DNA from: Euglena gracilis
Lineage: Eukaryota; Euglenida; Euglenophyceae; Euglenales
Reading direction: 5' to 3'
DNA: 64,000 nt
Assembly: GCA_039621445.1 (NCBI GenBank)
Contig: CP154954.1
Span: forward strand, 16,386,140 to 16,450,139
Below the pieces are notes generated by a model that was not told the origin of the DNA, ran no database searches, and was given only the letters and a program-made list of their open reading frames with translations. Positions 35,080 through 45,247 of this stretch are shown here, piece after piece; position 1 is the first letter of the stretch, and the number at the start of each line of letters is the position of its first letter. The position numbers and the translations under genes are program-made.

Positions 35080-36096
35080 ATGGAGTCCTTGCAGGCCAGC
35101 AGCACCCACTCCCGCCGCCGTGGCTACGAGGGCTACAGCGAGGAGGCCGCCTTGGCCGCGGAGGCCAGGAAGGTGCTGGGCCAGCTGGTGAAGGCCCACT
35201 TCGCCACCAGCTACGAGGAGTTTGTGGCGGCGGTGGTGCAGCGCGGCCACCCGCTGCAGACCCTGGTGGTGCAGGTGGCCCACACCCGGGTGCCGCTGCG
35301 GACGGAGGGGGGCGCGGCGCTGCTGGAGGAGCTGGCCCGGGAGCCGCGGCGGCCGCAGATTGAGCTGCTGCTCAAGGACGCCTGGGCGGTGTACCGGGCG
35401 CTGCGGCAGCACGCCTGCCCGCGGTCGGCGCAGCGGGTGGTGGCGGAGGAGCACGAGGCGCTGCTGGCCAGGCACCGGGCGGCCAGCCAGCTGCTGCGGC
35501 CAGTGGGATCCTGCCGGAGGAGCCGATGTGGAACCGGCAGTGGCGGCGGCAGCGGGCCTGTTAGCGGCTGGAGGACCTGTGGCAGCAGTCGGAGGGGCGG
35601 AGCTGCGTCCTGTGGTTCGACAACTTCTGGAAGAGGGCCATAACGTCGAACCCCCGGATGGTGATCCGCACCCACGACTGCTGCGTGATGGCCATGATGC
35701 GGACGGCGGTGGACGCCATCCCGGAGTACCTGGGGTACCCGTCGCTGGAGCAGCTACTGGGCCGCATCCACCGGGTGTCCGCACGGCTGGTGCGGAGCGA
35801 CCTGCCGGCGTTCTTGGAGCTGGTCTCGGAGATCAGCGCACGCCCGCTGGAGGCGCACCGCGAATCTGCCGTTGTCCGTGGCTGCCAAATCCTCGTCCGA
35901 GGGGTCCCTGCCTGAGCGACCGACTCGACGGTCGCGATTCGAATCACCAGCGGGCGACGAGTCACCTCCGCGGGCGGGCGGGCGGGTACCGGCGGACCCC
36001 GCAGGGCGTGGGGCGGCCACCAGCAGTCGGGACACGGTGCCGCCGAGGGCGGCTCGTGTGTACGTCCCGGCGGACCCCTTCGAGGGGTCCGACTGA
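35080..36096 (+). CDS. Element gene 1, copy B: DNF-motif protein, shortened
   Basis: From ATG at 35,080 the frame reads SRRRGYEGYSEEA, then ARKVLGQLVKAHF and LLKDAWAVYRALRQHACP. These blocks are shared with copy A at 11.2 kb and, distantly, copy C at 45.2 kb. At ~35,508 the homology moves to another frame (ILPEEPMWNRQ), which has a TAG at ~35,571 and continues to SCVLWFDNFWK and IPEYLGYPSLEQLL. The frame ends at TGA 35,915. A second frame continues as a proline/arginine/serine-rich tail to 36,096. The middle and C-terminal regions present in copy C (46.0-47.9 kb) are absent. CVLWxDNF could hold a catalytic aspartate as in DDE-type transposases, but I cannot name a family. Probably a non-functional or truncated copy. 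Confidence 0.55.
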
Positions 36097-36111
36097 GCGG
36101 ATTTGCTGATG

Positions 36112-36640
36112 AGGCGACGGTTTAGTAACTTTTGATACAAGCCACACCACACTTTATTTTATGGATCATTCGATGCGCCATAACCAGGTGCATGTTCGCC
36201 AAAAGAAAAAAGTTGACAACTCCCCTCTAGACACCTTCTGGATTTCTAAAAAAGCAGGCCTACGGATGTCCAACAGTAAACCGCCAGTGTGTTAACTGTT
36301 TCGCGACCCGAATGCGTGACGTGTCACCCCCGGTTTGTGTTCGGCAGTTTTTGACACAGATACGCCATGAAAGATTACGAAAACGTAGCATATCCATACC
36401 CCCCGTTGTTACGGACCAGAATAATCCATTTTGTGCGTCCCGTCAGAACGTTTCACACTTTTTCCATTTTTTGCCTGAAAATGCCTAAGTCGGATGATTT
36501 TTTGTCATAATTTGCGCGGATTGCTTGCCGTAGGTTAGAAGGCATTTCAATGTGCTGAATTCAGTTGTTGCACGTGCAGTTCAGTCACTGGTCACATTCC
36601 CCCCCTTTTTGAAACGGCGCCTTGCCTCAGGTCACACACC
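36112..36640. other. Intergenic spacer between genes 1 and 2 of element B
   Basis: AT-richer than its neighbours, with no open frame and no B-type palindrome. It presumably includes the gene 1 terminator and gene 2 promoter, but no motif is specific enough to mark. Confidence 0.4.
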
Positions 36641-39600
36641 ATGGCCGACCCTGTTGCTGTCCCCCCAGAGGGGGAGGCTGCCGTCCCCGGGCAGACGGAG
36701 TCCGGGACCGAGGCGGCGGAGCTGGAGCGGAGCCCGCCCCAGCTGAGGCCGCTGCAGCGCAGGAGCCGAAGCCCGCCGCCAAGCTGGGGCGGATCCGCCC
36801 CCGCAGTACCTCCCGCAACCTGCCCATCGCGGAGGTGTACAAGGAGGAGGTGAAGCAGTGGGTGCTGTCGACGGGGACAAAGCTGCTGCTGGACGTGCTG
36901 CACGTGGACTACAACCAGTCCGAGGGGCAGACGCGGCCCCTGGACAACACGGAGGTGGAGCGGAAGCTGCGGCAGCTGCAGCTGAACCCCCCGTTGGAGA
37001 TGGTGCGGGTCACCGTGTGGAAGAAGGCCGGTGTGTCTATCAGTGTGATTGCGTCATACGTGGGTGTTTGCGGTTGTGGGGTGGTTTGTCTGGAATGAGT
37101 TTGCCTCTGGAAACTCTGTTGGTGCAGGGTTCAGCATTGGAGTGCGTGCATTGCTTTGGAAGTCGGATTTGATTTGCGCATTTGCGCGCACAAGCACACA
37201 ATCCCTTTTTACTGGCTCATTTGCGCGCACATCCATGCATAATGTGTTTATTTGCGCATTTGCGCGCACATACGCATACAGTTTGTTTATTTGCGCAATT
37301 GCGCGCACATCCCTTCATTGTCCCCACAGAGAACCACTACGTGCTGATGTCGGGGCAGCACATCACCGCGGCGCTGAAGCGCTGGTCCGAGGGCTTCAGG
37401 TCCCAGAAACTGAACCCTCCGAAGGGTTCAGCCCTGTATTTGTTTGCGTGTTTTTTGTTTTGCCCCTCTCGTGCAGCCCCTCTCGTGCAGCCCCTCTCGT
37501 GCCGCCCCTCTCGTGCAGCCCCTCTCATGCAGCCCCTCCTGTGTCTGAAAGACATAAACCCCCCCCCCCAAATATAAACCCCCCCAAATACAAACCCCCC
37601 CCCCAAATATAAAACCCCCCCTGAGGACCTTGAAATCCCGCCCAAATATAAAACCCCCCCTCCGGCGCGAAGCGCCGGAAGGAAAAATTTTCGACAAAAT
37701 ATCTCCCAAAATTGTCATTTTGGCAGATTTGGGAACAATTTTTACCAAAAACATGTGAAAATTGCTCCTTCGCCCGAAAAATGAAGTTTTTGGACCCCCA
37801 AGGGTGGGCGTATTTGTTATTTTGGACAAAAAAAGTGTTTACTGGAGCCCACCGGGAAGTTGATTTTTCTGACCGAATATAAACCCCCCCCCAAATATAA
37901 AACCCCCCCTCGGGTCTTGAAATTTCCGCCCAATTATAAAACCGGGGGGTTTTATATTTGGGGGGGGGGGTTAGGTTCAAATGCAGGGCTGTGGCCAGGG
38001 CAAATACGACCTCACCACCATCCTCCACCCCATGACCCCGGTGCACCTGCGGCGGGCTGCCGGCGGGTACGCGCAGGCCATCCAGTTGGCAGTGAAGGAG
38101 CTGTCCATCCCCCAGTTCGCCAACCTCTTGGTGAAGGGGAAGCACATCTCCACGGTGCCGGCGGTGCGGCTGGCGGCGGCCTACCGGCAGGCCGGCTGGG
38201 ACCGGTCGGTCCCCCAGGTGTGAGCCCACTGCCAGTCTGCCGATGCATTGAATGACAGTGTCCTGTTTTATTTGCGCAATTGCGCGCATCAAAAGTGGAT
38301 TCATGCATAGAGCATTCTGCCTGTGATGAATGGACAGTGTGTTTACGTGTCCTTTGTCATTGCCTCAGGGTGAGGTCATCAAGATGTGGGGGCCGCTGCA
38401 GCGGCTGGTGGAGGAGACCCCCGAGGCGGTGGCGGGCCTCCTGAGCATGGAGTCGGCGCTGGCGGCGAGGGGCCGCACGCTGCTGTCCTCCCACATGCGG
38501 TCCCTCAGACGCCTGCTGACCCCCGAGGCGCGGGCCCAGGTGGCGGCAGCACTGCAGAGCCCGGGGATCGGGCTGGCCCAGCTGGAGCAGGCGGTGACGG
38601 AGGCCACCCACGAGATGTGGGTGGGCTTTGTGTGGAGGAGCGACAACCAGATGATCCACGGCCAGATCGGTATGCCATTGCTCTGGGGTCTGGGGTGCAA
38701 TTGTGTTGTTGGATATGAGAACAGACAGGCACGCGCGCACGGTGGATTGCATGCTGTTCTGTTGTAACTGTAGTCACACTCCCTCGCTGCTCCCTCACAG
38801 TGCACAACACGGCGGAGAGGAGCCGCTTCAAGCGGACGGTGCCCGTCGCCGCCCTGCAAGTGGCGCGGCTGGGGTCGTGGACCTGGAGCCCGGTGGAGCC
38901 GAGGCCCCCCCTGGCGGCGGTGCTGACCGCCCCCTTCTGGGTGGAGGCGCAATTCGAGGAGCTGCGGGCCTCCTTCGCCCTGCCGGCTGTGGAGTCGGAG
39001 ATCGTGTCCAAGGAGGGCGGGGCCATCCAGGAGGTGGCGGTGGCCAGGCCAGCCGGGGAGGAGAAAGGGGTGAAGTGCCTGGTCTACAAGGCCAGAGGAG
39101 AGGGGGTACCGGCGGAGGCGCTGGGGGCCGCAGTGGGCCTCGTCATCGTTGAGGTCAACCACAACACCGGCTCAGGGTTCTGTTATAGTCGAATTCTTCT
39201 TTTTTTTAAAGTGTTCCTGTTTTATTTGCGCATTTGCGCGCACCAAAAATAAAAATGATGGTTCTGATTAATACCTTCAGTTGCACACAGTTCCGGCCTT
39301 TATTTTCAAATAATTTTTTTATGCGCGCATTTTCGCAAAAGTTATTGTGCGCGCACTTGCGCAAATGAAATGACCACGGTTAAAAGAAATACGCTATCTG
39401 AAACAGAATTCTGCCTCCTCCTGGACGAGCAGGTCAAGCGCCTGGCCGGCGTCGTGCCGGTCGTCATCTACGGCGCTGCCGAGGCGGTGGCCGCTGTGGA
39501 GACGGCGGTGCGGCGGCTGGCGCCGGGGCGGGAGACGGCCATGGTGGACTGCAACAGGGGGGCTGCGACAGGGGCCAGGGGGTGGCCCGCAAGTTTGAGA

Positions 39601-41165
39601 AGAAGGCCCTGGTGGTCGTGTTCGGCCCTGGCGACGTGGAGCGGGGCAAGGTACGCACCCTGGATGACTCAGTGTGCAGATTGGCATTTTATGTTTTACA
39701 TATTGGGTGCCGGAAGGTCACCAGTGCCAAGCTGTCTGCTTTTAGTGAAGTGTCCCCTTTTTATTTGCACAATTGCGCCCACCTTCAGTACAAAAAAGCT
39801 TGATTCTTTCTATGTTTGTCTGGCTCCCCTTGCTGCCGAAGGTGGAGTGGGACGTGGAGTCCAGCTGCGGGGTGGGGCTGCACTGGCTCTGCGTGGAGTG
39901 GCTGTGGCGGAGGGTGGTGCGGCGGATGGAGGCGGCCAACGCCATGGTGATCCAGACCGCCGACGCGGCGGTGGCGGCCCGGGTGGCGGCCTGGGCGGCC
40001 AAGCCCCCCAAGGTGCTGGTGGTGGCGGAGGACTCCGCCAGCAGCCTGGAGGACGTCACCCAGACCGTGGGCAACACGGTGACGCTGCCCCGGCCCGTCA
40101 CCTCCGCCATGCTGCCGCTGCTGCTGGCCGCCCTGGAAGGGGGGGACCCCCTGTGGGTCCCCCTGGAGAACGCCGCCCTCCAGGACAAGCTCCGCCTGGC
40201 GGCTGAGGAGACGGCGCGGAGGGCGAAGGAGTCTGAGAAGCGGCGCCGCCAGACCAAGCTGCGGTAGGAGGAGCGCCGCCTGCAGAAGCTGGAGCAGCAC
40301 CAGAAGGAGGGGGGTGACCGGAAGAAGAAGCGGCGGAAGAAGGAGGCGGAGAAGAAGCCCAGCAGGCCCCCGCCACCCAAGGCCCGACGGGAGGAGGCCG
40401 AGGCGGTGGACAGTGACGTGGAGATGACCGCACCTGGCCGGGAGACCCCGGAGCTGACCCCGCCCGGCAGCCAGGCTGAGGAGGCCAGCCCCGTCATCGT
40501 GCTGCCGCCGACGGGCCAGCCCAGCCGGCACCCAAAGGCGGAGGACAGCAGCAGCGAAACCTCCGACACCTCCTCGCCGGTCGCCAGCGAAGCTCCCGCA
40601 GTCCCAGCAGGGGAGGCAGAAGAGGAAGAGGAGGAGGACACCATCGAGGAGATCACCCCCGGGTACAGGAAGCCAGAGCCCCAGAAGGGGAAGGAGAAGA
40701 AGGGGGAGGAGAAGAAGGTGGAGGAGAAGAAGGGGGAGGGGAAGGGGAAGGGCAAGGGCAAAGGCAAGGAGGACACCCGGTGGAAGGCGGCCGGGCTGAT
40801 CCGTCCACCCGGACCCGGTGAAGCCCTCAAGGGCCCGAAGTCCTGGCACCTCCTGGACCCCAAGAAGTACCCGGGGATGAAGCCGGTGATCGAGGGGGCC
40901 AAAGCCAGGGTGGCGTCGGAGGCAGCAGCGGCGGCGGAGGCAGCGGCGTCGCAGGCAGCGGCGGCCGCAGCACCAGCGCCGGAGGAGGCGGAGTTTCGAC
41001 GAGGAGGAGTCCGAAGAGGAGGAGGCCCCGCCACCGCCACCGCCACGCACCGCCCCGGCTGCGGCGCCCAGGAGCACCGTCCTCCGCGGGCTGCCGAAGC
41101 CTGGCGGCAAGCCGGCGGCCGCCTCGGAGAGCCTCGCCAAGCGGCTCTCCAAGCACAAGAAGTGA
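36641..41165 (+). CDS. Element gene 2, copy B: ParB-like N-terminal domain protein with acidic/basic tail (about 7 exons)
   Basis: The ATG at 36,641 has good context (caccATGG). Likely exons: 36,641-37,030, 37,330-37,425, about 37,974-38,217, 38,369-38,669, 38,801-39,153, about 39,380-39,650 and 39,842-41,165, mostly with clean GT-AG edges. The first two encode QTRPLDNTEVERKLRQLQL and, across a phase-1 intron, YVLMSGQHITAAL. These resemble boxes I and II of ParB/Srx-type nuclease-like domains. Later blocks include LLSMESALAARGRTLLSSHM, RLGSWTWSPVEPRPPL and LHWLCVEWLWRRVVRRMEAA, each with a counterpart in copy C (48,271-52,383). The last exon becomes Lys/Glu-rich, then Ala-rich, and ends LAKRLSKHKK. 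Probable frameshifts occur near 36,740, 38,010, 39,560 and 40,995, and an in-frame TAG at 40,265, so this copy may be decayed. Confidence 0.6.
37166..37308. promoter_or_regulatory. Four B-type palindromes in gene 2 intron 1 (copy B)
   Basis: TTGCGCATTTGCGCGCAC (37,168), CATTTGCGCGCAC (37,207), TTGCGCATTTGCGCGCAC (37,250) and TTGCGCAATTGCGCGCAC (37,289), spaced about 40 bp apart in one intron. Even spacing and tight conservation in non-coding DNA suggest selection on the site or recent copying. Confidence 0.7.
37557..37972. mobile_element. 416-bp C-rich foldback/MITE inside an intron of gene 2 (copy B)
   Basis: The ends are AA, a C run, then AAATATAAA (left) and the inverse, TTTATATTT, a G run, TTAG (right). 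Internal copies of 'aaatataaaacccccc' and a GGCGC-GAA-GCGCC mini-hairpin (37,663) occur. Family mates are at 16,952-17,437 and 61,887-62,292. Its right edge ends in TTAG directly before the homologous exon text (FKCRAVARA), so the insertion may supply the 3' splice site of this intron. Confidence 0.7.
38270..38287. promoter_or_regulatory. B-type palindrome in gene 2 intron
   Basis: TTTGCGCAATTGCGCGCATC between the exons ending 38,217 and beginning 38,369. Confidence 0.7.
39226..39368. promoter_or_regulatory. Three B-type palindromes between gene 2 exons
   Basis: TTTGCGCATTTGCGCGCACC (39,226), ATGCGCGCATTTTCGCAAAA (39,323) and GTGCGCGCACTTGCGCAAAT (39,348). The last two are inverted relative to the first. 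A weaker copy, TTGCACAATTGCGCCCAC, is at 39,764. Confidence 0.65.
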
Positions 41166-41258
41166 GACTGGCTGTGGGCCTGTCTCCTAATTTTTTTACG
41201 TTCTCTTCCCCTCTGCATTCTGTTTCCACCATTTCTTTTTTTTTTATAAAACACTTTT

Positions 41259-42545
41259 GATGCGCGCATTTGCGCAAATGTTTCTGTCACAAGTGTTTCA
41301 CCCTCTCAGTCCCCTCTCGGCTATGGTATGTCCCCTCTCAGAATTATTTGTTTTAAACAAATAAAAAACCTGTTGATGTTGATGTGCGCAATTGCGCAAG
41401 TGAAACACACACTTTGTTGTTTTGTGGTTTGAATGCCGGCCGGAGACGGTGCCCCACTGCCGTGGTGTCTGTGTACACCGCCCCCGCTGACCACCTCCGG
41501 CCTACGTCATCCCCATGCCCTCTACCCTGCCGGGGGGTGGACTTGTGTTTTTTTGGGGGGGTTGGTGTGACCCCTCTCGTGGCTGCAGCCCCCTCTCGTG
41601 CCGTGCTGTCCCTCTCACCCGTGTCATAAATACACAAAAGAAAAAACCCCTTAGTACCACCCCCCACTCACAACCAGCGCGGGCGGAGTGCGGGGCGGCC
41701 CCTCCTCCTGTTCAGCCAGGCGCCCGGGCGACAAGCGTATCACCGCCCGCCGGGGGTTTGTTTGTCTAGTTTCTTTTTTTTCTGTGTGGTCTGCACATTC
41801 CCATCTCTTTCAACCATCTGGTTCTTCCACCGGCACCCCTCTCACACACTGGCACGCACACCATCGTACGTTTTATTTGCGCAATTGCGCGCATCAACAT
41901 CAATCGTCTGTTTTGGTGCTTCACAAAAACACCAAAGTCAAAGTCCTGGGTTGCACACAAGCCAATATGTATTGTAAACCAAGCCCCCACTGACAACTGC
42001 GGGTGTCTGACCCCACCGCCCTGCCTGCCGCACATCACCCCTGCACACCCTCTGCACCATGACACCTCTGCACCCTGGACCCCTCCTCCCTCCCTCTACC
42101 CCCTGCACACCGTACCCATCAACCCGCACCCCTTCCAAAGCCCTGTCACCCTTTCCCCTGCTTTCCTTACCAATCAAAAATTACCAAGTCCCAAGGGTCA
42201 AAGTACACACACACACGCACACTCCGAGGCACCGGGAGGGAACACACTGCCGGCGAGACTGCTTCCCCAAAAAAGGCTCCGCACACTCACAGGGGCGGGC
42301 AGGGTCCCGGTCCCCGGGTGTTTTTTTTTACTTTTTTCAGTGTGGGCGGGCAGGTTCCCGGGTGTTTGGCCCCCAAATTTTTTTGGACACCTCTTAAAAT
42401 CACATTTTCGGCCAAAGTCCCAGGGGTCTCTCCGCCAAAACCAAAAAAATTGTTTCGTTTTTGCCCTTGCTTGCCGGCGTGTCTCCTCGCCCCCCAGACC
42501 TTCACCGCCGGAATCAAAAAACTCGGGGATTTGCGCAAGTGCGCA
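41259..42545. promoter_or_regulatory. B-type palindromes downstream of gene 2 (41,259; 41,380; 41,875; 42,531)
   Basis: GATGCGCGCATTTGCGCAAATG, split here as GATGCGCGCA and TTTGCGCAAATG, lies at 41,259. Similar copies are at 41,380-41,400, 41,875-41,894 and 42,531-42,547, the last next to the right terminal repeat. The 1.3 kb around them has no supportable gene. It contains repeated 'cccctctc' words and 'acacacac' tracts. Confidence 0.6.
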
Positions 42546-42561
42546 AATAAAAAGTTAAAAG

Positions 42562-42587
42562 CTTAAGTGCGAATTAGGCCGCCTAAG
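42562..42587 (-). repeat. Right terminal inverted repeat of element B
   Basis: Inner edge CTTAAGTGCG, outer edge GGCCGCCTAAG. A further partial match of the outer half ('cttaggcggcgtaaactg') sits at 42,828-42,845 and could be a relic of another end. Confidence 0.75.
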
Positions 42588-42966
42588 AGGGGGGGTCCCT
42601 GGGCCCACTTTGCAATGCACAAAACCACTACTTAAAACCCTACCCCATCCAAAAGGGCGATGGGCGAAACCTGCCAACCAGCACAAACAAAACTGCAAAA
42701 GATCAGGACCAACAAAGACAAATGTCAAGAAATATTTATATTACGTTGCATAACAAAAACGCACTCCATTTTAAATTTGGGTTCACCCGCCGTTGCCAGA
42801 ATTTGATTGTGCTGAGCACTTTGTCTTAGGCGGCGTAAACTGCCCATGATAAAATTGACTGGAAGTGGGTCCCGGAATGCCAGAAAAATGCTGCGAAAAA
42901 TAGCCAAAATTTTCGTGTTCCGCATCGTATCAAAAATTTTTCGCACCTATTGGCTGCATAACAGCT

Positions 42967-45201
42967 GAAGCGGAAAACCGCTTCGATGATTTCCGAAATT
43001 TATTTTTTAGCAGATTCACAGGTAAATGCGAACAAGCAAAAAGGTTGTAGAAAACCTACTACATAGACAAACAACGAAAGATGTCATCTGTCCTTCAAAC
43101 ACACAGATACAGAAAGAGAATATATACATAGCAAATACCTGCGTGCAAGTTAGACAGCAGCATAACAAAGAAATTCAAGTAAGATGCCTGATGAAGCGGA
43201 ATACCGCTTCATCGACACCCACAGTCATGATATGATGTTACGTCCATCTGAACCAGCTGTAACAGAAATTACAATCACATTTATGCTGTGCCGGATAAAA
43301 AGGAGGAGAGACCACGTTGCACCCGTGTGATTCACTCTGCCTGACACCGACGTTGGCCACCGTCGGGGTCGATTGTTCCTGTGAGCTGCCGGGGCCGCAA
43401 GCGGCGGAAGCAGGCACCCGGCAGCCCCGTGGCTCCCCGCCTTGCACTGCCGGAGACAGAATGGTTTTAGGCTTAGACTGAACGTAAAACTGACATATGA
43501 CGTTTGTGGTGCACATGGCGGTTTGGTGGTTGTGTAATGCGCGGAACAAATGCGTAGGTCCATGAAAAGCAAATACTCTTGACAGAGGAAGCGGGTTTCC
43601 GCTTCCTTTACACGTAATTGACACAATTCACAAAAAGGGGAGAGGCTGGACCGGGTCCAATTCACTTCCCCGTACCCCCGAACGGTGCCCAGCCGTGAGG
43701 GGTTCGGTTACAGCTTTTGCTGGACCAGGCTGGCGATCGTACAGTCCAGGCTCCCCGTTCATGGTTGCACATAAACGTTACCTAGTGTACGATGCACCTT
43801 GTGAAATGCACTTTATGGTTTGGTCAAACGTTAAACGGTTAACAGCATCGCGCATCGCATTGCAATGCTTACTAAGCCAGGCAAAATGCAACGTCAGATT
43901 CGACAGGAAGCGGTTTTCCGCTTCTTTTAATAAAGCGTCCAATATCTTTAATGTCTTTCGCGAGGTACATAACTGTTTACCGGTTGAGTGTACCATGAAC
44001 AGCACAACAGTCGTCATGTTAGCAACCAAATTGAAGAACACGGTTACAGTGGTGGACCGAAGCCAAGATTGGCATACTGCAACTCGTCGTGCTGGTACCT
44101 CATTGTTCGCCACTTGCGCTGAGTTGATCGAGTCCATGAGAAGTCCGCTGCAGACATGACCTTGGCGGAGTTTTTATTAATAACAACACGGAAAACGGTT
44201 TTATAAGTCCAACGCAATGAAAATGAAGCGGAAAACCGCTTCACCTACGACCGAAATCGCGATCATGTCTGTTCATACCAAGTGTGTGACCGCAAAGTAC
44301 TACATAGTTCAAACTACACGCATTCAGGTGGTATAACTGAACGTGCTCTGCGGGCTGCCGCTGGCAATGGCCAGCAAAGGCCGTATGTGGCGGGGACTGC
44401 CCACCCCCACCACGTACTGTCTGTGGTTCCCTACCAGTGACAGCCTCCTTTTTTGCTTTTACCGAGGGCAGCGGGAATCCGCTTCAAACGAAGCCACACA
44501 TGTGGGTAGCGACTGTGATCACCCAGGCAGTCGGGTTCATCAGTGCACATTGGGCGCAGCTTGTTGGACGATGTGTCACTCTTCTAAGTCACATTGGTAT
44601 GGACGGCTGAATAAAGACGTGAGGTCTGTGTATATACCGAGATCAAGATACTACATACGTCTGCGAGGTTGCGATCAGTTGGTTAGTCCGCAGGGTAGGG
44701 TAGTGACTGTGATCACGGCAGGCAGTCAAGCAAATGTGGGTAGTGACTGTGATCACTCAGGCAGTTGTACCAAAAAAAAGCAGTCAGTAATTTTAAAATG
44801 AGACAGAGTAGGAAGCGTTTTTCCGCTTCCTGAAAAAAACTGCTCAAAATATACGTAAATCCCACCCTACGTTTCTGAATCGCGAGGTTTCTAACCGACG
44901 TAACATGGCAGTTGTACCACCAACCACATCAATTCACCATAAGTTCCCAGGTACTCGTGTTTTGGGAAGGATTTTACCTGACATCGCGCTCTGGATGCGC
45001 CCAATTTGAGAGACCAACGTCCTGTTGCACCCCCATTTCAAAATCTAAATACACCTGCCAAACAGCACCAAGAAATCAGCAAACCCGTCTTATGAAGCGT
45101 AAAACCGCTTCATATGTGAAACTATAAGCAATTTGTCAACGCGTTCTTAGGTTAACGGGTCATAAACAAGAGAATACCAAGAGGAAGCGGTTATCCGCTT
45201 C
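42967..45201. promoter_or_regulatory. Upstream non-coding region of element C with nine C-type palindromes
   Basis: In 2.2 kb without a supportable gene there are nine palindromes, about one per 250 bp, eight of them full-length (one partial at 44,471). Inner four bases vary (AAAA, ATAC, GTTT, TTTT, TAAA-like) while the arms GAAGCG/CGCTTC hardly change. Flanks often read ATG-palindrome-CAT, so the true unit may be 20-22 bp. It could be an origin/partition-like array, a promoter region or an insertion-prone zone. Confidence 0.6.
44495..44766 (+). repeat. Three copies of GTGGGTAGNGACTGTGATCA followed by C-CAGGCAGT
   Basis: Copies near 44,503-44,531, 44,694-44,727 and 44,737-44,765. Each includes TGTGATCAC, itself a near-palindrome, and 'caggcagt'. 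They occur only in the upstream region of element C and look like a second type of binding-site repeat. Confidence 0.65.
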
Positions 45202-45247
45202 CTTTTGACGCACGATATTCATATCTGGTCATTGGAACAGAGATCAC

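Larger units (their letters stand above)
33941..42587. mobile_element. Element B: 8.6 kb terminal-inverted-repeat element with two spliced genes and B-type palindromes
   Basis: The left end (33,941-33,966) begins CTTAGGCAGCC and ends TTCGCACTTAAG. The right end (42,562-42,587) is its inverse, CTTAAGTGCGAATT through GGCCGCCTAAG, 23 of 26 bases matching. A B-type palindrome lies 20-30 bp inside each end. The element contains gene 1 (35,080-36,096), gene 2 (36,641-41,165) and about 16 copies of TTTGCGCAWWTGCGCGCA. A later foldback element lies in one intron of gene 2. I do not find a clear target duplication. Frame breaks in both genes suggest this copy is not autonomous. Confidence 0.7.

Noticed and set aside
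39742-41290. Minus-strand open frames of over 500 codons opposite gene 2 of element B
   Set aside because: They are GC-rich shadows of the plus-strand Lys/Glu/Ala-rich exon. The plus strand has homology to copy C and matching splice sites; the minus strand has neither.
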